Made by a program: the position numbers and the translations under genes | Shown here: in pieces, positions 42,403 through 52,350 of the stretch | How positions within the stretch are numbered: position 1 is the stretch's first letter | Layout: every line of letters begins with the position of its first letter | The notes under the pieces: model-generated | What the model saw: only the letters and a program-made list of their open reading frames with translations | Told to the model about the DNA's origin: nothing | Database searches by the model: none | Assembly: GCF_031143425.1 (NCBI RefSeq) | Contig: NC_090440.1 | Span: forward strand, 335,981,844 to 336,045,843 | Length of the DNA: 64,000 nucleotides | Direction of reading: 5' to 3' | Source: Pleurodeles waltl | Taxonomy: Eukaryota; Chordata; Amphibia; Caudata; Salamandridae

Positions 42403-43705
42403 ATGTCTAGCACAGATGAGATGGTGGTGAAACTCAACCTCACCCTTTATCTGCATCAAGGGATATCAGAGTTAAGGATTCTCTGTAAGCTAAAAAAGAT
42501 AAAAACTGGGTCCAACCCTACCAAAGTAAAGCTCCAGGAGATTTTAGCAGAGTTCACAAGGGACCACCCCTCTGAGGATACTACTTCAGATGGGGAAGTT
42601 AGTGACCAGGAGGAAGATCTTCCCCCTCCTGTCCTAACCAGGGAGAACAGGGTTCCTCAAAACCTGACTCCACAAATCATAGCAGAGAGACTGGTTCTTC
42701 CACAGGGGAAACCAGTACCTCTGGAAGCATTGAGGGCAGCCTCAATAAAGAGGGCCTCCTGTTAGCCAAAATGGCAAAAAGATTAGATTTGGAGAAGCAA
42801 CTCCTAGCCATAGAAAGGTAAAATTAAGAGATGGGTTTAACTCCCATCAATGGTGGCAACAACATAAATATGGTCAGAGAGAATACTGACATCCTAAAAA
42901 TCCCCAAAGAGATTGTAACATAATATGAAGATGGTGCTGACATCACCAAATGGTTTACAGCTTTTGAGATGGCTTGTGCAACCAGAAAAGTAAGCAGATC
43001 TCACTGGGGAGCTCTCCTTTGGGAAATGTTCACTGGAAAGTCTAGGGGTAGACTCCTCACACTCTCTGATAAAGATACAGAATCTTCTGACCTCATGAGG
43101 GCTACCCTGATTGAGGGTTTTTGATTCTCCCTGAGAAGTACAGGATTAGGTTCAGCGGGGGCTCAAAAATCCTCGAGCCAGAGATAGGTTTATTTTGTTG
43201 AGTTCTCAGTCAAAACACTAGATGGTTGGATAACTGCCAGTGGTGTAAATGATTATGATGGGCTGTATAAATTGTTTAGGAAAGGAACATCTGTTAAGTA
43301 ATTGCTTCAATGGCAAACTGCATCAACATCTGGTAGACCTAGGTCCAATTTCTCCCCAAGAATTGGGAAGAAGGCAGACCACTGGGTCAAGACTAGGGTG
43401 GCTAAGACTTCCACAGGGGGTGACCAAAAGAAAGGGGTCACAAAGCCTTCCCAAGGGAAGAGTGGTGAGACATCCGAGGGCAAAAGTAAAGAGTCTTCTA
43501 CAGGGCCCCAAAAACCTGCTTAGGAGGGTGGGCCCAAGCCCCTTCACAGTCCACAAATGGGTATAAGGGTAAATACTTTCATTCCAAGAAGGCCTGGTGT
43601 CGAATCTGTAGTCAGCATGGACACCAAACTGGAGACAAGGCCTGTCCAAAGAAAAGTCCCACAACAACAACTACTCCGGCTAGTACTGGAATAGTCAGTC
43701 TCCAG
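42403..43705 (+). pseudogene. L2 element gag
   Basis: ATG at 42,403 opens MSSTDEMVVKLNLTLYL, with an acidic region (DGEVSDQEEDLP). After stops and shifts, another frame gives DGADITKWFTAFEMACATRK and LLTLSDKDTESSDLMRATLI, the gag capsid-like part. Zinc-knuckle remnants lie at CINCLGKEHLLSNCF (about 43,255) and WCRICSQHGHQTGDKAC (about 43,600). Several stops and frame changes make it non-functional. Confidence 0.75.
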
Positions 43706-44095
43706 GTGGGATCAACAGTGTGCCCAGAGCAAATCAGGGTTCACACTGAAGCTACATTAGTCTCTGAAGGTGGGGTAGATTTAGCCACACTTGCTGTCTG
43801 GCCGCCTAACATGCAAAAATACAGGCAGCAGCTCTTAATCAGTGGGACTAGAGTAGAAGCACTGAGGGATACAGGTGCTAGTGTCACCATGGTGAAAGAC
43901 AAACTGGTTTCCCCAGGACAGTACCTGGCTGGACAGACATATCCAGTCACTAAAGCTGACAAACAAACTAAAGTCCATCCCGTGGCTATGGTAACTTTAG
44001 AATGGGCAGGGGTCACTGGCCTGAAACAGGTGGTAGTCTTCTCTGCAATTCCAGTAGAATGTCTGCCAGGGAATGATCTGGACTCCTCAGCATAA
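43706..44095 (+). pseudogene. L2 element aspartic protease
   Basis: A clear retroviral-type protease motif, EALRDTGASVTMVKDKLV, at about 43,855-43,910, followed by VHPVAMVTLEWAGVTGLKQ and a hydrophobic ending (VVFSAIPVECLPGND). The active-site DTGAS is intact. A TAA at 44,093 interrupts the polyprotein. Confidence 0.85.
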
Positions 44096-44655
44096 GCTGA
44101 GGTAGAGCTCAAGACCCATACAGCCATGCTGGGTATCCCTGAACTGGTGTGTGTCAAGACAAGGGCACAAAGCAGGGCTCAGGGTGAAAAAGAAGTGTTG
44201 GAGTCTGGAATAATGGCCCTACCTTCTAAGAGAAAAAGAAAGAAGACTGGGGAACCAGCTTCAACACAGCAGAAGAAACAGAACTCCTCTTCCCAGGAAG
44301 ATGTTCTATCCCCTGAAGGAACTGAGTCCATGGAGCTGCAGCCTTACCAGGTTGAGCTCTTGAGCCCAGGGGGACCCTCAAGGGTACAGCTGTGTAAGGG
44401 GCAAGAAACTTGTCCCTCTCTTGAAGGCCTAAGACAGCAAGCAGCTGAGCAAGAAAAAGTAACTGTCAGTAGAACCCACAGGGTCTATTGGGAAGATGGA
44501 CTTCTTTACACTGAGGCAAGAGATCCCAAACCTGGTGCCTCAGGAGTTTAGGGAGTTCATTCTGACCTTAGCCTATGACATTTCCCTTGCTGGGCATTTG
44601 GGACAAACCAAGACATGGGAGAGATTAGTCAACCATTTCTACTGGCACAATTCTT
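44096..44655 (+). pseudogene. L2 element spacer and integrase N-terminus
   Basis: After the protease stop the frame continues (HTAMLGIPELVCVKTRAQSR, then a Lys/Ser/Gln-rich part) to RVYWEDGLLYTEARDPKPG. A neighbouring frame gives FREFILTLAYDISLAGHLGQ and TKTWERLVNHFYWHN, the His pair of the gypsy integrase zinc domain. Sequence stops at about 44,655 where family L3 begins. Integrase directly follows protease with no reverse transcriptase between, which suggests Gmr1-like pol order or an internal deletion. Confidence 0.65.
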
Positions 44656-45757
44656 AAATAGGACTGCCACTGCAGCCTGAGTGAAATAACGTCCACGTTA
44701 TTTCACAGCCATTTTTCACTGCACTTAAGTAACATATAAATCACCTAAATGTCTAATCCTCACTTAGTGAAGGTTAGGTGCAAAGTTATTTAGTATGTGG
44801 GCACCCTGGCACTAGCCAATGTGCCCCCACATTGTTCAGGGCAAATTCACCGGACTTTGTGATTGCGGGCACACCATTACACGCGTGCACTACATATAGG
44901 TTAATACCTATATGTAGCGTCACAATGGTAACTCTGAACATGACCATGTAACATGTCCAGGATCATAGAATTGTTACCCCAATACCATTCTGGTATTGGG
45001 GGGACAATTCCATGTATCCCCGGATCTCCAGCATAGAGCCCCGGGTACTCCCAAACTAACTTCCCGGGGTTTTCTCTGCAGCTACCACTGCTGCCAACCC
45101 TCAGACAGGTTTCTGCCCCCCTGGTGCCTGGGCAGCCTGGTCCCAGGAAGGGAGAACAAAGGATTTCCTCTGAGAGAGGGTGTTACACCCTCTCCCCTAG
45201 GAAATAGGTGTGAAGGGCGTGGGAGGAGTGGCCTCTCCTGGCCTCTGGAAATGCTTTGAAGGGCACAAATGGTGCCGTCCTTGCATAAGCCAGACTACAC
45301 CGGTTCATGGATGCCCCCCGGCCCTGCTCTGGCGCGAAACTGGACAAAGGAAAGGGGAGTGACCATAGCTCCTCCAGTGTGTCCCAGACCTCTGCCATCT
45401 TGGATGCAAATGATGAGGGCACAATTGGCAGCTCTGAGTGGCCAGTGCCAGCAGGTGACGTCAGAGACCCCTCCTGAAAGGTGCTTACCTTTCTCTGTCG
45501 CCAATCCTCCTCTGAGGGCTATTTAGGGTCTCTCCTGTAGGTTTCTCACCAGATAACGAATGCAAGAGCTCACCAGAGTTCCTCTGCACTTCTCTCTTCG
45601 ACTTCTGCCAAGGATCGACCGCTGACTGCTCCAGGACCCTGCAAAACCCCAACAAAGTAGTAAGATGACTACCAGCAACATTGTAGTGCCTCATCCTACC
45701 GGCTTTCTCGACTGTTTCCTGGTGATGCATGCTCTGAGGGCTGTCTGCCTTCACCTT
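44656..45757 (+). mobile_element. L3 LTR fragment A, truncated at both ends
   Basis: Matches the middle of the complete L3 copy, starting about 390 bp from its expected beginning. It includes the AATAACGT palindrome, the two hairpins and the CCAGTGCCAGCAGGTGAC segment. It stops at CTTCACCT where copy B starts, and its remainder is not found on the other side of B. Confidence 0.8.
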
Positions 45758-46370
45758 TGTAGGAAAGTACCATCTTGCCTGGCATGTTACCCCCATTTTC
45801 ACTGTTTGTATGTTTGTTTTTGCCCTTGTGTCACTGGGATCCTGCTAGGCAAGTCCTGCCAGTGCTCATAATGTATGCCCTATATGTGTTCCCTGTGTGG
45901 TGCCTAACTGTATCACCGAGGCTCTGCTAACCAGAACCTCAGTGTGTATGCTCTCTCTGCTTTATAAAATTGTCACTGCAGGCTAGTGACTAATTTTACC
46001 AATTCTCATTGGCACACTGGTACACCCATATAATTCCGTTGTATATGGTACCTAGGTACCCAGGGCATTGGGGTTCCAGGAGATCCCTATGGGCTGCAGC
46101 ATTTCTTTTGCCACCAATAGGGAGCTCAGGCAGTTCTTACACAGGCCTGCCACTGTAGCCTGAGTGAAATAACGTCAACGTTATTTCACAGCCATTTTTC
46201 ACTGCACATAAGTAAAGTATAAGTCACCTATATGTCTATCCCTCCCTTGGTGAAGGTTAGGTGCCAAGTTACTTAGTGTGTGGGCACCCTGGCACCAGCC
46301 AAGGTGCCCCCACATCGTTCAGGGCCAATTCCCCGAACTTTGTGAGTGCAGGGACACCATTACATGTGTG

Positions 46371-46402
46371 CACTATACATAGGTCACTACCTATGTATAG
46401 TG
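46371..46402. repeat. L3 hairpin 1
   Basis: CACTATACATAGGT, a 4-nt loop and its exact complement ACCTATGTATAGTG: a perfect 14-bp stem. Equivalents lie near 44,890-44,920 and 57,795-57,830. Confidence 0.85.
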
Positions 46403-46443
46403 TCACAATGGTACCTCTGAACATGACCATGTAACATTTCTAA

Positions 46444-46500
46444 GATCATGGAATTTTAACCCCAATACCATTCTGGTATTGGGGGGACAATTCCATGATC
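46444..46500. repeat. L3 hairpin 2
   Basis: Outer 12-bp and inner 11-bp arms (CCCCAATACCA with TGGTATTGGGG) separated by a 4-nt mismatch on each side. The same hairpin is perfect over 27 bp in the copy at 57,698-57,754. Confidence 0.85.
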
Positions 46501-49299
46501 CCCTGTATCTCTAGCACAGAACTCGGGTACTGCCAAACTGCCTTTCTGGGGTTTTCACTGCAGCTGCTGCCAACCCCTCAGACAGGATTCTGCCCTCCTG
46601 GGGTCTGGGCAGCCCCAGCACAGGAAGGCAGAACAACGGATTTCCTCTGAGAGGGTGTTACACCCTCTCACTTTGGAAATAGGTGTGAAGGGCTGGGGAG
46701 GAGTAGCCTCCCCCAGCCTCTGGACATGCTTTGATGGGCACAGTTGGTGCCCATCTCTGCATAAGCCAGTCTACACCGGTTCAGGGATCCCCCAGCCCTG
46801 CTCTGGCACAAAACTGGACAAAGGAAAGGGGAGTGATCACTCCCCTGACCAGTACCTCCCAGGGGAGGTACACAGAGCTCCTCCAGTGTGTCCCAGACCT
46901 CTGCCATCTTGGATTCAGAGGTGTTGGGGGAACACTGGACTGCTCTGAGTGGCCAGTGCCAGCAGGTGACATCAGAGACCCCCTCTGATAGGTTCTTACC
47001 TCTCTTGGTAGCCAAATCTCCTTTCTTGGTAGCCAAACCTCCTGGAGCACAGGAGCTAGATCGAAGTGACCCCCACAGTCCAGTGATCCTTCAGTCCAAG
47101 TTTGGTGGAGGTAAGTACTTGCCTCCCCACGCCAGACTGCAAACCTGTGTACTGCGTGATTTGCAGCTACTCCGGCTTCTGTGCACTTTTCCAAGGATTC
47201 CTTTGTGCACAGCCTAGCCTGGGTCCCCAGCACTCTGTCCTGCAGTGCGCTACCCTCTCAGTTGGACTCCGAAGTCGTGGGACCCTCCTTTTGTGACTCC
47301 AGTTTCACAAATCTTCTAAGTGCCTGCTCTGGTACTTCTGTGGGTGCTGCCTGCTTCTTTGGGGGCTTTCTGAGTTGCTTAGCGCCCCCTCTGTCTCCTC
47401 CTCCAAGGAGCGATATCCTAGCCCTTCCTGGTCCCCAGAAGCACCCAAAAACCTCTACAGTCACCCTTGCAGCTGGCAAGGCTTGTTTGCAGTATTTCTG
47501 CATGGAAATACTTCTGCAACATCCAGCACACCGTGGGACATCTTCCATCCAAAGGAGAAGTTCCTAGCCCTTTTCGTTGTTGCAGAATCTTTGGCTTCTT
47601 CCACCCAGAGGCAGCCCTTTTGCACCTTCATCTGGGGTTTCCTGGGCTCCTGCCCCCCCCGGACACTATCGCGACTCTTGAACTTGGTCCCCTTGCCTTG
47701 CAGGTCCTCAGGTCTAGGAATCAGTCTTCAGTGTTTTGCTGGTGCTTGTGTTTCTTGCAGAATCCTCCTATAACGGCTATTGTGTCTTTCTGGGTTAGTA
47801 GGGTAACTTTACTCCTACTTTCTAGGGTCTTGGGGTGGGGTATCTTGGACACCCTGACTGTTTTCTTACATTCCCAGTGACCCTCTACAAGCTCCCATAG
47901 GTCTGGGGTCCACTTGTGATTCGCATTCCACTTTTGGAGTATATGGTTTGTGTTGCCCCTAGGTCCATTCTTCCCTATTGCATTATATTGTGTTCTACAG
48001 TGTTTGCACTACTTTTCTAACTGTTTACTTACTTGATTTGGTTTGTATGTGTATATTTTGTGTATATTACTAACCTCCTAAGGTATTATATCCTCTGAGA
48101 TACTTTTAGCATATTGTCAGTAAAATAAAGTACCTTTATTTTTAGTAACTCTGAGTATTGTGATATAGTAGGAGCTTTGCATGTCTCCTAGTTCAGCCTA
48201 AGCTGCTCTTCTATCGCTACCTCTATCAGCCTAAGCTTCTAGAACACCTCTAATCTACTAATAAGGGATCACTGGACGTGGCACAGGGTGTAAGTACCAC
48301 AAGGTACCCATTATAAGCCCGGCCAGCCTCTTACCGGCATCTACTACTGGGCAGGGTCCTGTGGGTTTCAGGTGTGCTGCTATTGGCGTTAGCCATTGTA
48401 CCCCATGGCCTGGTGACTAGCATTGTAACTAGTAGTGCATGGCCTAGTGCATAGTGCTGTTCCCTGTGTGTTGTGTACGCCAACGGTGGTGTTGTTGCTG
48501 GCATTGACCAAGTGTATCCTGTGTCTCTTCCCCCCCTTTTGTGTTTTGTCACCCTGTCCTTTTGATGCTTCAGCATCATCTGGTGGAGGAGCGGAGGCAC
48601 CAGCAACGTAGGGAGCTGCATCCCACATGACCCATGAGGCTGAATCCACCAACGGTGAGGGCACCAGTGGGATCACCACAGCGGAGACTGGGGAGGACAG
48701 GTCGGACAGCGACACCTCCTCCGATGGAAGCTCCCTGGCGGTGGCGAACACCTCGGTGCCCACCCCAACTACAGGTACAGCTACCACCCCTGTACCAGCA
48801 CTGCCCTCCCAGCAGCCCCTCAGCATGTTTTCCGTGACCGCTCACCCAGGAGAGTGGGCATTTCCTTCGCTCCAGACACCTGAGGCCCGGCCCCAATCAG
48901 CCCTGCTGCCCTCAGTGAGGAGGCTATTGACCTCCTGAGATCCATATCCGTTGGGCAGTCAACCATACTGAATACCATCCAGGGTCTGGCAGGGCATTTG
49001 AAACAAACAAATGCATTCCTGGAGGACATTCACTCTGGCGTGGCGTGGTGGTCCAACAGAGATCTGTCCAGGCTCTGGCCAACTCACTGATGGCAGCCAT
49101 TGTCCCTGTCTCTAGCCTTCCACCTCCAACTTCCTCTACCCACTCCCAATCCCCTCACCCCCAGCCTATCCCAAGCACACCTTCATATGAGCATGCACCC
49201 AAATCAACACACAGAAGTGGCTCAGGCAAACACAAGCAGCACCCAGATGCAGACACACCAACATCCACTGCCTCCACTGAGTCCCTCTCCTCTTGGTGA

Positions 49300-49510
49300 T
49301 GGGGTAGGTGGTTACACCCCAATGCAGTAGAGGTAGGTGAAACCCTGGTCCTGTTGGAGTATAGGGTGATGGGAGTATGTGATTACACCCCAGTGATGCG
49401 TATCAATCCTTCCTATGGGGTTAAGGATGTGGGAGCAGTGTGTTAAGCCCAATGTTAAGGGAGGTACACCCCAGTGATATTTGTCAATCCTTCCTATGGG
49501 GTTAAGGGTG
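49300..49510. repeat. 210-bp insertion in gene B of copy 3
   Basis: Absent from copies 1, 2 and 4. It contains two copies of CAATCCTTCCTATGGGGTTA (about 49,408 and 49,488), repeats of TACACCCCAGTGAT and a further TTACACCCCAATG. Its origin is unknown. Confidence 0.6.
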
Positions 49511-50037
49511 CAGTAGCGTCTCCACTCATACCTGCATGCACTACATTCTCATCTACTACCTCCATCACCATCACGCTTATCACTGCACGCCCCTCACTGG
49601 CAGTCACCACCCCCACATCCATGCACATAAGCCCTGTGTCCTCTCCCACTGTGTCTGTGGCCCCTCCTCCCAAAGTATACAAACGCAAGCACTCAGGCAC
49701 CCAACAGTGATCCACCTCACAACAGCATCCAGCCCATGCACATGTACCCAAACACAGCAGACAGACACCTCCTACAACCACTCCCTCTTCCTCCACTCCC
49801 ACACCTTTACCCTCTTTAAGCCCCAGTGTCCCTAAAAGGCTTTTCCTCTCCACCCTTGACCTATTCCCTGCCCCTCCTCCCCGTCCTTCACTTTGGGCCA
49901 GGGTGGGCAGAACCCAGGCCAGCATCTCAGCCACCCAGCCCACGGCCACTGTAGTTTCTGCAGCTACTGCAGGTGTGAGAGGCTACAAGGAGACACCCTT
50001 CAGCACTGCCAGTGTGCCTGCACCACCTACCAAGGGC

Positions 50038-50290
50038 AAGAAGGGTCCACCAGCTAGCAAGGGCAAGGAGGCACCACCAGCTAGCAAGGTCAAGGAGGCA
50101 CCACCAGCTAGCAAGGGCAAGGAGGCACCACCAGCTAGCAAGGGCAAGGAGGTACCACCAGCTAGCAAGGGCAAAAAGGGACCACCAGCTACCAAGGGCA
50201 GGAAGGGAACACCAGCTGGCAGAAGCAAGCATGCACCACCAGCTGCCAAGGGCAGGAAGGGAAAACCAGCTGCCAAGCGCAATGTAAAAG
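50038..50290 (+). repeat. 27-bp coding minisatellite, copy 3
   Basis: About nine units of AGCAAGGGCAAGGAGGCACC type with a 27-bp period, encoding GKEAPPASK. Copies 1 and 2 have a different 10-residue unit at the same position in the protein. Confidence 0.85.
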
Positions 50291-50379
50291 GCACAGACGC
50301 CGCAGGCAGGATGGATCTGGTGCCTAGTGCTGGAGTAGCATCTGAGCAAACAACACCAGGCATGGCACTTCAGCCATCC

Positions 50380-51000
50380 GCCACCACTGACAGCACCGCC
50401 ACCTGCACCGCCGTCAGCACCGCCACCACCGCCACCTGCACCGCCACCTGCACCACTGTCAGCAGCAGCAGCCCCAGTGGGCAGCCATCTGAGGCTGTAG
50501 GGGGAGGGCTGGAGCCTCCCCCCACCACTGAAAGCCCCGCCACCTGCACCACTGCCAGCAGCAGCAGCCCCAGTAGGCAGCCATCCGAGGCTGCAGGGGA
50601 AGGGCTGGAGCCTCCCCCACCACTGACAGCCCTGCCACCTGCCCTGCCACCTGCACCACCACCTGCACCACTGCCAGCAGCAGCAGTCCCAGTAGGCAGT
50701 CATCCGAGGCTGCAGGGGAAGGGCTGGAGCCTCCCCCCACCACTGGCAGCCCCACCACCTGCACAGCCACCTGCACCACTGTCAGCAACAGCCCCTGTGG
50801 GCAGCCATCCAAGGCTGCAGGGGAAGGGCTGGAGCCATCCCCCACCACTGGCAGCCCCGCCACCTGCACCGCCGCCTGTACCACTGCCAGCAGCAGCAGC
50901 CCCAGTGAGCAGCCGTCCGAGGCTGCAGGGGAAGGGCTGGAGCTTCCCCCCACCACTGGCAGCACCGTGGCCAGCCCCGCAACTGCCATCACTGAGCAGC
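50380..51000 (+). repeat. Imperfect repeat of about 100-118 bp, copy 3
   Basis: GGCTGCAGGGGAAGGGCTGG and variants recur at about 50,491, 50,588, 50,706, 50,811 and 50,925, separated by CCACCTGCACC-rich DNA. Low-complexity frames run through it on both strands. Confidence 0.7.
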
Positions 51001-51322
51001 CGTCACCGCCGGCGAGCAGTATGTAGTCACGCCTACATGGGCTGTAGTGCGTCCTGGCCCCTGCAACAACTTTAGGTGTGACACCCTTGTGAGAGACTGT
51101 GACCTTGCCCCACCCAGGATCTGCATCGCTGGGCACAAGGCCCCCTCCAGAACAAGTGGAAGAAGGCATCCAGTTACCCCCTCCTTGCCACGATGAAGCA
51201 CACTGGGCACAAAGCCCCCTACAGAACCAGTGGAAGAAGGCATACACTCACCCCCTCCTTCCCAGGATGAAGCACACTGGGCACAAAGCCCCATCCAGAA
51301 CCAGTGGAGAAGCCGTCCACTT

Positions 51323-51720
51323 GAGAGACTGTGGCTTTGCACTCCCCAGGACCAAGCAGTTGGCAAACCACCCACTAGAGAGACTGTGGCTTTGCACTCC
51401 CCAGAAATAAGCAGTGGCTTTGCACTCCCCAGGACCAAGCAGTGGGCAAACCACCCACTAGAGAGACTGTGGCTTTGCACTCCCCAGGACCAAGCAGTAG
51501 GAAAACCACCCACTTTAGAGACTATGGCTTTGCACTCCCCAGGACCAAGCTGTGGGAAAACCACCCACTAGAGAGACTGTGGGTTTGCACTCCCAAGGAC
51601 CAAGCAGTGGGGAAACCACCCACTTCAGAGACAGTGGCTTTGCATTCCCCAGGTCCAAGCAGTGGGAAAACCACCCACTTGAGAGACTGTGGCTTTGCAC
51701 TCCCCAGGACATCTCTGATG
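51323..51720. repeat. Palindromic tandem array, copy 3
   Basis: Seven or eight units, about 53-57 bp, of GAGACTGTGGCTTTGCACTC, then CCAGGACCAAGCAGTGGG and CCCACT. The dyad CAGTGGG/CCCACTR is kept. Two diverged units of the 74-bp type lie just before (51,170-51,310). Confidence 0.85.
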
Positions 51721-52350
51721 GCATGTAGCCCCCTCAAGAAGCAGTGGCATTTTACCATCTTCCAGCTGAGGTGCCCCCCTTCGCCTTCCACCTGAGGTTC
51801 CTGTGTATCTTCGACCTGATGCCCCAGCAGTGTTCTCTCCGTATTGAGGCAGAAGTCAAGTGTGGCCTTTGCCTATGATTTATGGCCCTGTGGGCCACGG
51901 ACATTTTGGACTGGGCATTTTCCCTCCATTTGTATGTATTGTAGATACTGTTTTGTGCTTTAAGGATGTATTTCTCGAAATGTACATTATTACACTGTCT
52001 TTACTCACAACCTTTTGCCCTTGCGTTATTCCTGAGTGGTACGGGTTGGATATGTAATGTTGTTGCTTCTGTTTGTGTGTATGGTGTTGGGGTTGGGGGT
52101 GTTGTGTGTTGCGTATGTATGCAGAAAAGCTGGTGGATTGGCCTCTGTTAATACAGTGGGCGGTACATTGTCTTCCGCCTGGCTGTTGGCGGTTACCGCC
52201 GCAGTGCTTGTTGCTACTGCCGTGGCGGTCGGTGTGTTAAAGTGGCTGTCTGTGTTTCCACTGTGGTCAAAATTAAAAAAATGTTACCGCCGGCCTGTTG
52301 GCGGTATCACCGCCGCTTTATCACCGACCACCAGGGTTGTAATGAGGGCC
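51721..52350. promoter_or_regulatory. Right end of copy 3 with GGCGGT/ACCGCC cluster
   Basis: No gene from 51,721 to 52,150. GGCGGTTACCGCC (about 52,187), GGCGGTC and GGCGGTATCACCGCC (about 52,300) are followed by the terminal repeat. Confidence 0.6.

Larger units (their letters stand above)
45758..48334 (+). mobile_element. L3 LTR copy B
   Basis: Starts TGTAGGAAAGTACC and runs to about 48,334 (CCAGCCTCTTAC), where Harbinger copy 3 begins. AATAAA lies near 48,122. The right end lacks the usual TACA and no TSD is visible, so the right junction is secondary. Confidence 0.8.
48574..51075 (+). pseudogene. Harbinger gene B, exon 3, copy 3
   Basis: After a GATGCTTCAG acceptor the exon encodes MTHEAESTNGEGTSGITTAE and SDSDTSSDGSSLAVANTS, then (after a shift) SEEAIDLLRSISVGQSTILN and the Pro/Ser/Thr linker. 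About 210 bp of foreign sequence interrupts it at about 49,300-49,510. From 49,903 a 390-codon frame carries nine-residue GKEAPPASK repeats, then a Pro/Ala/Ser-rich repeat region to 51,075. Exons 1 and 2 are absent, so this is only a tail. Confidence 0.7.
48335..52350 (+). mobile_element. PIF/Harbinger, copy 3, left-truncated
   Basis: The right terminus GTTGTAATGAGGGCC (52,336-52,350) and the GGCGGT/ACCGCC cluster (52,160-52,320) match copy 1. The left part, gene A, the transposase and the first two exons of gene B are missing; the copy starts within the intron before exon 3 of gene B, against L3 copy B. The TAT after the end may be the surviving TSD copy. Confidence 0.85.
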
